Positions 37,129 through 49,200 of a DNA stretch of 64,000 bases are shown here, one piece after another. The first letter of the stretch is position 1; each line of letters starts with the position of its first letter. This DNA comes from Rugalucina vietnamica (taxonomy: Eukaryota > Mollusca > Bivalvia > Lucinida > Lucinidae). The DNA is taken from positions 63,874,931 to 63,938,930 of the forward strand of contig OZ024869.1 in assembly GCA_964017185.1 (NCBI GenBank), given 5' to 3'. Position numbers and translations under genes: made by a program. A model generated the notes under the pieces. It was not told where the DNA came from. It made no database searches and worked only from the letters and a program-made list of their open reading frames with translations.

Positions 37129-40100
37129 CCAGAGGACCAATGGTCCTGTAAACGCTCACCTGAGTCTGCTGCATATACCAATAAACATGTTTGAATATTA
37201 TGGTATTTAACCCCAGTGCAGATGAAGCCCTTGGGGTCGTTTTCTTTTTTCAGACTAATCAATATTCTGTCCATGGATGCTTCACGCCAAGTTTCATTAA
37301 AATCAATCTATTGGTTTCAGAGAAGAAGATATTTGAAGGGTTTTTACCATATATGGGTATGGTGGCCATCTTGGTCATGTGACTTAGATTATTAATATAC
37401 ACATTGGTTCCCCCATCCTATAGATGCTTCACATAAAATCTGGCTTCAATTGGCCAAGTGGTTTTAGAGGAGAAGATGTTTGAATATTATAGTAATATTA
37501 TACAATTATTGACTTCAATGAGGTAGATATAAGGATTTATCTACCTGAGAAAGTGATATTCACCAAGGCCGGAGGCCGAGGTGAATATCACTTTTGAGGG
37601 TAGATAAATCCTTATATCTACCGAAATTGAAGTCAATAACTGTTTTGTTATATGACATTTCCACTGTTTCAATGTTTATTTTATATTTTCATTAAAGGAA
37701 ATAAATGAACAAAATCATAACAGATGTGAAAGAAGGCTAGATAACAAGGAGCCATTAATTATAATTGAAGAATAATTTTGTCTGTTCTTTATAAAACCTA
37801 TGTTATGGGTACTCATAAAAATCACTACGATGAGACAATTCCAATGGGTACCAACAACATAGGTTCTAATGAAAAATAAACAAAAGTATCCTTAATTATC
37901 AATAAATACTCCATATTATCTAGTGCTTTGTTTACCTGTAAAAGTTTGTTACTGAAAAGCATGTAGATTTCATGAACTGTTCAGGCTATTTATAGCTAAC
38001 TGGCAGGTTTTATACACATACAGCAAATCATGTCAATTTCACCTAGCCCATGTTGATTTCATGGTGATGCTATTTTTGGCCAGGAGGGTAATATAGATTT
38101 TGGAAGTTAATATAGAAAAACTGTCAAAATAATTAACCTCGAGGAACTGGTTTGATCTGGTTTTCATCAGTCTGGTCTTGTTTTTAAGCAAATATTAGGA
38201 TTTATTAAAACTGAATGAGCCAATCAGTAGACAGGATTTTCATCAGTCATATAACAAACATGTATATTGCCCCAGGGTGTGGACATATGAGCCCTTAGGT
38301 CCATTTTTTTTTCAGAATCATTAATATTTAGTCCTACTACCCATTTCCTGCAAGATTTTCACCTCGAATGACTTTTTAAGTTTTCCCCATTCCAATGCAT
38401 TGGCGACCTATGTTGACCTTGTCGTAAAATAGGTCAAGGTCACCACAGGGTCATGATTTATATATACATTGTAGTACTTCAGCCATTGGTGCTTCATACC
38501 AAGTTTCTTTGAAATCAGTCCTCAAAATTCGGAGAAGAAGATTTTTGAAGGGTTTTTACCATATATGGGCATGGCAGCCATCTTGGTAATGTGAACTAGA
38601 TAATTTATATATCCATTATTTCCCCCATTCCATAGATGCTTCACATACAATTTGGCTTTGATTCGCCAAGCGGTTTCAGAGGAGAAGATATTTGAATATT
38701 ATGGTAATATACATGTATATTGCCCCGGGGTGGCGGCATATGAGCCCCTGGGGTCCAATTTTTTTTCAGAATCATTAATATTCAGTCCTACTGCCCATTT
38801 CCTGCAAGACTTTCACTTTAAATGACATTTTAAAAGTTTTCCCTATTCAAATGCATTGGCAACCTATGTTGACCTTGCCGTAAAAAAAGGTCAAGGTCAT
38901 CACAGGGTCATGATTTATATGCACATTGTAGTACTTCAGCCATCGATGCTTCATGCCAAGTTTCTTTGAAATCGATCCACCTGTTCTGGAGAAGATTTTT
39001 GAAGGGTTTTTACCATATATGGGCATGGCGGCCATTTGGTCATGTGACCTGGATTATTTATATACACATTGATTACCCCTTCCTATTGATGCTTCACATA
39101 AAATTTGGCTTTGATTGGCCAAGCGGTTTCAGAGGAGATGATGTTTGAAAATTATGGTAATATACATGTATATTGCCCCGGGGTGGGGGCATATGAGCCC
39201 CTGGGGTCCAATTATTTTCAAAATCATTAATATTCAGTCCTACTGCCCATTTCCTGCAAGACTTTCACTTTAAATGACTTTAAATGGCATTTTAAAAGTT
39301 TTTCCCCATTCAAATGCATTGGCGACCTATGTTGACCTTGCCGTAAAATAAGTCAAGGTCATCACAGGGTCATGATTTATATATACATTGTAGTGCTTGA
39401 GCCATAAATGCTTCATGCAAAGTTTCGTTGAAATCGATCCACCTGTTCTGGAGAAGAAGATTTTTGAAGGGTTTTTACCATATATGGGCATCTCGGCCAT
39501 CTTGGTCATGTGACCTGGATTATTTATATACACATTGATAACCCCTTCCTATTGATGCTTCACATAAAATTTGGCTTTGATTGGCCAAGCCGTTTCAGAG
39601 GAGATGATGTTTGAATATTATGGTAATATACATGTATATTGCCCCGGGGTGGGGGCGGATGAGCCCCTGGTGCCCAATTTTTTTTCAGAATCATTAATAT
39701 TCAGTCCTACTGCTCATTTTCTGCAAGATTTTTCCTTTAAATGACAATTTAACAATTTTTCCCATTCAAATGCAAAGGCGACCTATGTTGACCTTGCCGT
39801 AAAATAGGTCAAGGTCACCGCAAGGTCATGATTTATATACACATTGTAGTACTTGAGTCATCGATGCTTCATGCCAAGTTTGGTTGAAATCGGTCCAGTG
39901 GTTCCGGAGAAGAAGATTTTTGAAGGGTTTTTACCATATATGGGCATGGCGGCCATCTTGGTCATGTGACCTGGATTATTTATATACACATTGGTTCCCC
40001 CTTCCCATAGATGCTTCATGTAAAATTTGGCTTTGATTGGCCAAGCTGTTTCAGAGAAGAAGATCTTTGAAAATGGTGGACGACGGACGGACGGACGACG

Positions 40101-40166
40101 GACGGACGACGGAGCATGGGTATACTATAAGCTCACCTTGTGAGCCTGACGGCTCAGGTGAGCTAA
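37129..40166 (-). mobile_element. Helitron-like non-autonomous element E4
   Basis: Minus orientation. The left edge CCAG plus AGGACCAATGGTCCT is the 3' end, and the right edge GTGAGCTAA is the 5' end, preceded by a GGACGGACGACGG run. Tandem units of about 457 bp carry CCATATATGG, GGCGGCCATCTTGG and AGGTCAAGGTCA. It is interrupted by the foldback element at 37498-38260, which accounts for its extra length. Confidence 0.8.
37498..38260. mobile_element. Foldback element inserted in E4
   Basis: Begins TTATACAATTATTGACTTC and ends CAGTCATATAACAAA. Flanking E4 unit sequence resumes directly afterwards. At 37505-37645 there is a long palindrome with arms around GATAAATCCTTATATCTACC and GTGATATTCACC. 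A second hairpin pairs AACCTATGTT with AACATAGGTT (37795-37872). Confidence 0.65.
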
Positions 40167-40394
40167 AAAGCATATGTCCTCCCAAAGTCCATGGAACAGT
40201 TCTTTGCATTTTTTTTCAAAAATCCTGAAATTATGGCATTTTTCTGAAAGTCCACAGATTCACGTCAATTCAACTTAAGTTTGATTTTTCCATGAAAGTC
40301 ACTTTTAAAGGGCCAATAAAGGCATTGCAGCAAATGTTGTTACTGTGAAATTCACACTTGTGTGTAAATGTCACGTTTTAGCTGATTTTCAAAA

Positions 40395-41918
40395 CCAGAG
40401 GACCAATGGTCCTGTAAACGCTCACCTGAGATCTGCTGCATATACCAATAAACATGTATGAATATTATGGTATTTTATTCCAGTGCAGGGGCAGATGAAG
40501 CCCTTGGGCCATTTTCTTTTTTCTGAATCTTCAATATTCTGTCCATTTGCCAATTTCCTGCTGGCTTTTCCCTTCAAATGACATTTTAACAGTTTTCCCA
40601 ATTCAAATGCATAGGCAACCCATGTTGACCTTGCCATAAACTTGGTCAAGGTCATCACAGGGTCCTGATTTATACATACATTAAAGTACTTTAGCCATCG
40701 ATGCTTCATGCCAAGTTTCCTTGAAATCAGTCTATTGGTTTCAGAGAAGAAGGTTTTTGATGGGTTTTTACCATATATGGCCATGGCGGCCATCTTTGTC
40801 ATGTGACCTAGATTATTTATATACACATTGATTCACCCATTTTATAGATGCTTCACAAAAAATTTGGCTTTGATTGGCCAAGCGGTTTCAGAGGAGAAGA
40901 CGTTTGAATATTATGGAAATATACATGTATATTGCCGCGGGGTGGGGGCACATGAGCCCCTGGGGTCCAATTTTTTTCAGAATCATTAATATTCAGTCCT
41001 ACTTCCCATTTCCTGCAAGACTTTCACTTTAAATTACATTTTAAAAGTTTTCCCCATTCCAATGCATTGGTGACCTATGTTGACCTTGCCGTAAAATAGG
41101 TCAGGGTCATCACAGGGTCATGATTTATACACACATTGTAGTGCTTGAGCCATCAATGCTTCATGCCAAGTTTTGTTGAAATCGGTCCACCGGTTCTGGA
41201 GAAGAAGATTTTTGAAGGGTTTTTACCATATATGGGCATGGCGGCCATCTTGGTCATGTAACCTGGATTATTTATATACACATTGGTTCCCCCTTCCCAT
41301 AGATGCTTCATGTAAAATTTGGCTTTGATTGGCCAAGCGGTTTCAGAGAAGAAGATGTTTGAATATTATGATAATATACATGTATATTGCCCCGGGGTGA
41401 GGGCGGATGAGCCCCTGGTGCCCATTTTTTTTCAGAATCATTAATATTCAGTCCTACTGCTCATTTTCTGCAAGATTTTTCCTTTAAATGACAATTTAAC
41501 AATTTTTCCCATTCAAATGCAAAGGCGACCTATGTTGACCTTGCCGTAAAATAGGTCAAGGTCACCGCAAGGTCATGATTTATATACACATTGTAGTGCT
41601 TGAGTCATCGATGCTTCATGCCAAGTTTGGTTGAAATCGGTCCAGTGGTTCCGGAGAAGATTTTTGAAGGGTTTTTACCATATATGGGCATGGCGGCCAT
41701 CTTGGTCATGTGACCTGGATTATTTATATATACATTGGTTCCCCCTTCCCATAGATGCTTCATGTAAAATTTGGCTTTGATTGGCCAAGCGGTTTCAGAG
41801 AAGAAGATCTTTGAAAATTGTGGACGACGGACGGACGGACGACGGACGGACGGACGGACGACGGAGCATGGGTATACTATAAGCTCACCTTGTGAGCCTG
41901 ACGGCTCAGTTGAGCTAA
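40395..41918 (-). mobile_element. Helitron-like non-autonomous element E5
   Basis: Minus orientation. The 3' end CCAGAGGACCAATGG is at 40395, and the 5' end TGAGCTAA is at 41918 after a GGACGGACGACGG run. About three units of 457 bp (GGCTTTGATTGGCC at 40866, 41323 and 41781). The last unit is nearly identical to that of E4, suggesting recent exchange or common origin. Confidence 0.8.
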
Positions 41919-42164
41919 AAATGCCATTTTTTGGAAAAAAACTCAGATTTGCCAAAAATTCCATACAGGTTTTGGCAGGGTGTTTTCTGTTTCAAATTTC
42001 TTACATTCATAACCTTCCAGGCAATATCAAAAGTAATGCAAATACAAAGGGGTATCTGCGTCCTTTGGGATTCCAATTTAATTTGAGCTGAACTTGGGGT
42101 ACCTGAAACTACAATATATGGGAAATAATACATTGGCCCTTAGAATTTTTTGAGGAGTATATTT

Positions 42165-43797
42165 GTGAAGTACCATCCTTCGCCTAGGCGAATACAAGCG
42201 CAAATATGGCACAGTATATTATGTATCAGAATTACCTCCCTTCGAAGTACCCACTGTTTTGACATTGAAAATGCAGGAAATAGCCATTTAAATAAGAAAT
42301 TACATGCCAGCCAAAATCAAACACTGATACTTTAAGACTGATACTTTCTTTTTATGTCACAACGTATTTTATCATAAAAAGCTATATGCAGGCTTTCAAC
42401 ATGCTAAATTCCATATCAATAGGTCGAACAGTTATGAAACAACATTGCTTTGCTTAAAGCAGCTATTATAATATATTTTAGAATATTTGGCCTAGCAAAA
42501 ATGCACACAAAAGTTTTATGCTAAAAATCGTAACGCCTGTTATTGACGTTTCGATTTTTCTTTCACGACATATCAGCCTAGAGTTTAACTGATATTATGG
42601 ATATGACCGAAGTTAAATTTCGATTATCAAGTATCTATGTCAGTGGTGGGAATATATACATAGAACCCCGAAAAAATGACTGACAATGCTGGCAAACACG
42701 TATTTTGAGCAAAGAAATAATTATTTAGGTGTTAGGTTTACACTGAATATACATATAGACTTAGTGTCACATTTGGAGCCAAATTAGATATACTTTACAT
42801 CATATTTCACACTTTTATAAGGGGTCAAATTACCCCACCCATTTATGAAAATTTGGGGGTCAACTTAACAATTCTGTCATTGATCTCTTAGAATACGCTA
42901 AACTATTCTCCTTTAGTCCCCGAATAAAAAGGCTTCAATTTTTCTGGCAAATGGTACCCATTTGTTATGCTTAACCTTAAAAATGGTATCAAGGATATAT
43001 GGCTTTATACAAGTAAAACTGTAAAAATGGCATGGAATATGACCATATTTTAACCAGCTTTGAAAAGCTAAATCCTTTTGGCAAATTGGATTCAAAGTGT
43101 CAGTTCAATTTTATTAAGGCATGCCATTATAACAAAAATTTAAACAACCGTTTAACTACCATACACAAGGCAGGAGCCGTATTAGAAATGCCATTCCAGA
43201 TACTTTCATTTAGCAAAGTTGAAAAATATCACTGAATTTTAATCAATTACATAACCACCAGCTTATTCAAGTATGTGCTAATTTTGCATTTTTGTCACAA
43301 GTCTTCAAAAATTACACTTTTTGAAAGACAAAAGATTACGCTTTCGAAATACATTTACATTTTATGGCTGGCCCTCACACAATCATATTTAGGTGCCCAC
43401 TTTCAGGACTTAATAAATGGCCCTCGTAAATCCATAGTCAATAGCTAAGGTCATGCCAGCTATCCAAGCCACACTGTTCCTGGACAAGACTCATTACCAG
43501 TTTTTTTGTACACTTTGATGCACACTTCTTTCACCACTCACTGACAAATCTCTTCTTGAATCACAAATAAAATGGTGGTGGCTATAGAAATAGTTTCATG
43601 ACTCAATTATTATGAAAGGAAAACAAAAGAGTTGTCATACTCTTCCAGTTATAAATATTTCATACCTGTCTAAAATGTGTAACAACTGCTTTGGAAATCA
43701 GTAATGGATTCCAGAAAAAGTTGAAATGGATTTTACATATATGTAGCAAATATTAAAAGGTGTCAGGAAATACCTATGTCATAACTGCTCTTAGATT
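42165..43797. other. Right part of element A and flanking intergenic DNA
   Basis: Unassigned AT-rich sequence. No transposase frame is visible in the 1.26 kb belonging to element A. Nothing is recognised from 43429 to 43774. Confidence 0.45.
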
Positions 43798-44066
43798 TGA
43801 GCTGCTGCATGAATAAACCCAACAATTTCAGTTTCCGACCAGGTCAGACACAAACCGGCCTGTACAGTCTCAGAAGCAGGTTTGAAGCTGGAACTTTCGG
43901 ATTTAGGAAGAAGAGGAAATGTCCTATCCTTGTAGCGAAAACAAAGGCGCTGATCAGCTGTGCAGTTACTGCACAGCTGTTTGATCAGCTGTGCAGTTAC
44001 TGCACAGCTGATCTGCGCCTTTGTTTTTGCATAGGCAATAATCCCATTTTCTCACGACATGGCTCA
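43798..44066 (+). mobile_element. GAGCC-MITE copy 14 with long flanking repeats
   Basis: TGAGCTGCTGCATGAAT to GACATGGCTCA, with the central TGCAGTTACTGCACAGCTG module duplicated. Both sides carry the same stretch of about 23 bp, GTCATAACTGCTCTTAGATT, at 43775-43797 and 44065-44087. Other copies do not show such flanks. Confidence 0.8.
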
Positions 44067-44087
44067 TGTCATAACTGCTCTTAGATT

Positions 44088-44379
44088 TTATTATTCACAA
44101 ACTGTCACAAATATTAAGTTTGCTGTAATGGATTATTTCCCTTGCTGATGCCAAGTCCATTCCAGACAAAATTATTTTAGTTCATAATTAAATAATTTTA
44201 CCTGCATCAACTAAACTATTGCTTAACCTAAACTGATGACAGCATATAAAATCATACACATTAGAATTTTGAACACCCTTACAAATGGTCTCATGTAAAA
44301 AATATTAAAGAATGACCTGCAGTCTAATAATTATTAACAGTTGAGTATGAAACTTTTAAGAAAATCACCAAAAGTATAA
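44088..44379. other. Intergenic, unassigned
   Basis: AT-rich stretch with nothing recognised. Confidence 0.5.
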
Positions 44380-44966
44380 CCAGAGGACCAACGGTCCTGT
44401 AAATACGAATAATACATGTTTGGATATTATGGTCAAATACATGTATATAGCCCTACAGCAAGGACAGACAAAACCATTGGGCTCCATTTTTTCGGAATCG
44501 CAAATCTTCAGTCCATTGCTCATTGCCTGCAAATGTTTCCCTTCAAATTACATTTAAGTTAAGAGTTACCTATTCAAATGCATATGCGACCTAGGATGAC
44601 CTTGCTGTAAAATATGTCAAGGTCATCACAAGGACATAATTCTGTATACATCATAGTACTATAGTGCCAATACTGCCTACTGCTACATGCCAAGTTTTGT
44701 TGAAATTGGTTCACCGGTTCCGGAGAAGATTTTTGAAGGAATTTTAACATATATGGGCATGGCAGCCAGCTTGGTCTTGAGACTTGGATTATATATGTAC
44801 ACATTGGTTGCCCCTTCCTATAGATGCTTCCCATAAAATTTGGCTTTGATTAGGCAAGTTGTTTTAAAGATTTTTAAAAATGGTGGACAAATGGATAACA
44901 GATGGTAGCTGGGTACCTGCCTATCATACAAGCTTGCCTGGTGAGCCTATGGCTCAGGTGAGCTAT
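44380..44966 (-). mobile_element. Helitron-like non-autonomous element E6 (short)
   Basis: Minus orientation. CCAGAGGACCAACGGTCC is at the left and GGTGAGCTAT at the right. It has a single diverged 455-bp-type unit and lacks the long GTCC run, so it is older than E4 and E5. Confidence 0.7.
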
Positions 44967-45474
44967 AAATGTATAAAGCATCGACATTCAAAAAATTTAG
45001 CAATGTGTTTAAAAATTATATTCTAACAACCATTATTAATCTGTCTGTTATAATTTAAATAAGTATACAGTCCAAGTTCAAAATCATTGAGTATTATGCA
45101 TAATGCCACAAAAAGTAATATCAGTATTTTGAAGCCAGTGCTAAAAACAACAACAACAAACTGGCCTTTGGACCAAGAAAGCTTGTATTATCCTAGGAAC
45201 AAACTTATTAAAGTATTAATAGTTTGTAAGAGCAATATGTGGTCTTACACCTACAGCAAAGCAACATTTCTGATCAGTGGGTGAATGAATCTTCACTGCG
45301 ATCAAGCAAAAATCATTAGTTTGTCATGTATACACACTCAAAGACAATGGCATGAAAAACATACTATATTGCACTATATGAATGATCATCACCATGAAAT
45401 TTCTAAGTTAACAGACAAACAGGCCATGGAGAACAAGTGTAGTCTGGACAATGACATGCTACATCTGTACTATT
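44967..45474. other. Intergenic, unassigned
   Basis: AT-rich with an AACAACAAC microsatellite near 45148. Nothing else is recognised. Confidence 0.5.
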
Positions 45475-45714
45475 TGAGCCATATCATGAGAAAACCTGAT
45501 TTTCGCCTATGCGAAAACAAAGGCGCAGATCAGCTGTGCAGTAACTGCACAGCTGATCTGTGCCTTTGTTTTCGCTACACAAATAATTTCTATAATTTCT
45601 CCTCTTCCTAAATCCGAAATTTCAAATTTCTAGCCTTTTTTGAGTCTGTACAGGCCGGTTTGTGTCGGATCTGGTAGGAAACCCTGAAGACTGGTCTTCT
45701 CGCGCTGCGGCTCT
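45475..45714 (-). mobile_element. GAGCC-MITE copy 15
   Basis: Minus-orientation copy, TGAGCCATATCATGAG to CGCTGCGGCTC, central palindrome CAGCTGTGCAGTAACTGCAC. Confidence 0.8.
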
Positions 45715-45892
45715 ATAAAAGCTTGGCAGATTGATTTAATACTATTATCTATCAATGACATTAAAAATGGCACAACGAAACAGAGTAAATGCGCATGTAT
45801 CATAAATAAACTACAAAATATACAAACATTCTACTTGTTCACTACTTGACAATGTTATCACAGTCTGTAAATACTGCAGCATCATGATGACC

Positions 45893-46100
45893 TATGATTG
45901 CCCAGATAAGCATTTATTTGGTTGGTTTGGTTATGACTTAACATCCAAGTCAACAACTGTCCACTCATGTTTTGGACAGCGACACCCTTTTTTGGGTGTT
46001 AACCAGTACTACATGGAGATTAAATTGACTTCAAACTACCCAGTGGAGGGAGGTTTTGAACCAAGGACCTCTTTACCATTAGGCCACCCCTATTAGCCAT
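45893..46100 (-). mobile_element. tRNA-headed SINE candidate (minus strand)
   Basis: Read on the minus strand, the element opens GGGGTGGCCTAATGG (A-box-like), then GGTTCAAAACC (B-box-like), followed by a body with a small hairpin (ACACCC / GGGTGT). It lies about 50 bp past the stop of the kelch gene. Confidence 0.5.
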
Positions 46101-46145
46101 TATCTTCACAGATCATCTGATATGCTACCCTGTCATGTATGTTGG

Positions 46146-46262
46146 TCACACTTTCTTCAATTTACATTTCCACACCGGCAGAGGTTTGATCCCAAAGTTG
46201 GTCCCCTGTTTCTCTTTACCACCAAATATCAACATGTATGCTTCAGTGTCCTGCTGAACAAC
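46146..46262 (-). other. Probable terminal exon of the kelch gene
   Basis: Acceptor TTTATTTCAG then GTTGTTCAGCAG, encoding VVQQDTEAYMLIFGGKEKQG and on to KCKLKKV and a stop. Phase 0 at the acceptor matches the phase-0 donor at 61690. The kelch signature IFGG, and the need of a propeller to close with a C-terminal strand, support assignment to the same gene. Confidence 0.7.
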
Positions 46263-49200
46263 CTGAAATAAAGTGAGATGTCTTATGAACACCATATGAG
46301 CTGTGACACGAGAAAATCGATCTCCTGGGTTTCCGACCAGGTCTGACACAAACCAGCCTGTACAGTTACAGAAGATAGCTGAAAGCTGGAAATTTCGGAT
46401 TTAGGAAGAAGAGGAGTTGTATTATCTGAGTAGCGAAAACATAGGCGCTGATCAGCTTCGCAGTTACTGTGAAGCTGATCTGTGCCTTTGTTTTCGCATA
46501 TGCAAAATGTTGGTTTTCTCACGACACGGCAGATTGATGGAACATCACACCACATGTGACAAAATCATAAATGGAGCACAGTAATTGAACGCCTTAATTC
46601 ACTGGGCTTCAAACTACAGCAAAGAGTTCATTGCCACGTTGTAGGCATTTGAAAAATCTATATTGCTTCACTGTATGTTGTTGCCCCCCTCATGAATAAA
46701 AAATTCTGAATCAAGCTGAATAGGTCTGAATTTTTCTGAAACTTGTCTGAATCAGTCTGAATGATTATTACTCCATCTGAATCTGACTGAATCGGTTTAA
46801 CTGGTCTCTGAATCCATGCTGAATCCATCTGAATCTTTATGAATTGATTCAGAAGAATTCAGATGATCTGAATCTGTCTGAATCTATTCTGAATATTACT
46901 TGAGATCTGAATCGGTCTGAAACCATTTCTGAATGATTCAGACTGATATAAATGTTAAATTACTTGAAGTAATTAGTTATCTGAAGTCTGAATCTGTCTG
47001 AATCGAAAACTACGGCACCACGCTCCCTTATATAAATAATGTAACATTAATTTTAAGGTATCTTAGGTCTGAATCTTTATGAATCCTCTCAAAATTATTC
47101 AGTTTATGCATTGGTTATGAATGTGTGTTACCAGCTCCCCACCCCCCTCCCCCCATACAAACACACACCCAGACCTGGGATACCAGGGAGTTTGACTTTT
47201 CATCCAGCAAGCTTTTCACTGGGGGGGGGGGGGGGGGACAGTCATTTAATGATGACGGGTAAAAACCCTGCTAATTCCCCCCTAGTCTGTTAAGTTTTCA
47301 TTACACTGCCAAATTTATATAGGCTCAAACCCTTTGGTAGGATGTCATAAAACCTCTAATCAGTTTAAAGTAAAAATGCTTTATGATACATATAAGTTGT
47401 TGTCAAAGTGTGGGTAAAAGGAAATTATACAGCAGTAAAACATTTTTGACAACTGTATTCTATATTTTAAACTCTAGCCCCACCCAAGCCAAGGACACAA
47501 GGACCACATGACCACAATAGCTCTTTGCAGTGCAGTCGAGCTTATTTACACTTCTCTCTTATTTTCTGAATAGCTTCTGGATTCTGTCTGAATATGTCTG
47601 AATCTGTCTGAATCATCTGAATATGTCTGAATCATCTGAATCTGTCTGAATCATTCTGAATGATTCAGAAGGAAGTCATGTGACTTTAAGGCATGCTGGG
47701 ACTTGTCCTTTTCTAAATGTCTTCTGCAGAAGAGAGGTCAAACTCAACAGAAATCTCTATTTAGTAGGCTTTTACTTAATCTTAAGATCTGACTGATGAG
47801 GGAAACTAACAGAAACATGTCAAGAACATGTTTAAGAATTAAATGGCTGCTTGAACATACCTATTATGCATGCATTGCTCTGAAATTCATTTTTGTACCT
47901 AAATATCCTTACCCCACCCACATCAAATACATGTTATATGCTTGAATATCAGATATCTTTTGCACCAGTAGTTGGATTTTTACCAAACTTTCACAGATAC
48001 ATGATTGAGAGAGGGGAAAGAGTTGATTAGATTTTGATGACCTTGACCTAATTTTCAAGGTCACCAGCTCATGAAAAGTATTTGAATCAGCTTTTCTGAG
48101 CGGATATCTTCAGAATAAATGGATGGATTATGACCAAACTTGCAGAGAAACATTTTTTGAGAAGACTAGAGTAGATTAGATTAGGTAGACCTTGACCTAA
48201 TTTCCAAGGTCACCAGCCCATTGAAAATAATATGCTGATGAGGGTCAGACGTCTGAATCTTGTCTGAATCTTTCTGAATTTTTCCCAATTTCAGCAAAGA
48301 TTCAGATAAGCAATGATTTGATGATTCAGACAAATTCAGAATGGATTCAGACAGATTCAGAGGAAGATTCAGACAGATTCAGATGTCTGAATCTGTCTGA
48401 ATATGTCCCAATTTCAGCAAAGATTCAGACATGCAGTAATTTGATGATTCAGACAAATTCAGAATGGATTCAGACAGATTCAGAAGAAGATTCAGACAAG
48501 ATTCAGACAGATTCAGATGTCTGAATCTGTCTGAACCTGTCTGAATCTGTCCCAATTTCAGCAAAGATTCAGACATGGATTCAGACAAATTCAGACATGG
48601 ATTCAGACTGATTCAGAAGATGATTCAGACAGATTCAGACATGATTTTTCCATAAGGGCCAGATCAGGCTTCCAATCAAGGCACTCTATTTTTCACATGT
48701 CACATGATGTTGCATCTATCTGCACTGTAAAAATTTGGTTGCATTACGTTTATATAGCGTAAGGCGACCAGTGATCGATCAGCTATTATCGGCTATTAAT
48801 TCTCAAAGGATACCTGAAGTAAATTTGATGCTAGTCTCAACTTAAAGCGCATTATATTACCCTTACAAACATCAATTTAAATTTATTTGTAAAGCTTTTC
48901 TATCTTGCATTTTATGGCCCTTTACAAAGAGGGGGTCTTAGTCGTACTGCTTAAAAGCGATGATTGTTCAATAAATTCTTCAAGATGAAACAACCTGCAT
49001 TCGTTCCGACTGGCTAAACTTTTTAACTTTACTGCATGCTAAACAAATCTGGTCAACATTCTAAATTGTATATGATAACGCTGTGATTAATGGACAATTT
49101 CTGTGATTTTCAAGCTATTTTTTCAACAGTTTTCCATTGTTTCTATGGGCGTTTATTCCTTTTGACCACCTCATTTCGCTGCTTTATTTCTTTTAACTCA

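Larger units (their letters stand above)
36957..42164. mobile_element. TIR element B, nested in A
   Basis: Left ATACTCCTCAAAAAAATCTA with AGGGCCA is mirrored by the inverse at 42131-42164, and similarity continues into CCATATAT. TA lies at both edges. Its own sequence is about 36957-37128, 40167-40394 and 41919-42164. The rest is two Helitron-like copies. Non-autonomous or decayed. Confidence 0.65.
36882..43426. mobile_element. Mariner-like TIR element A (outer element of a nest)
   Basis: Left end CGAGGGGCATTCATTAAGTC (36882 on) and the inverse of CGAGGGCCATTTATTAAGTC at 43401-43426 match at 24 of 26 positions through CCTGAAA. Both ends are bounded by TA. The TA site and CGAGGG ends suggest Tc1/mariner. 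Its own sequence is only 36882-36956 and 42165-43426; no transposase is recognisable. Everything between is later insertion. Confidence 0.7.

Noticed and set aside
38847-41964. Minus-strand open frames with repeated MTKMAAMPIYGKNPSKIF
   Set aside because: Frames recur because the 455-bp units recur. Codons are disrupted in other units, and no protein family is recognised.
47220-47238. Poly-G run as a G-quadruplex or regulatory site
   Set aside because: A single homopolymer in a repeat-rich intron, possibly of unreliable length. No supporting context.
48318-48588. Open frames of Ser/Asp/Gln repeats
   Set aside because: Translation of the GATTCAGA minisatellite.
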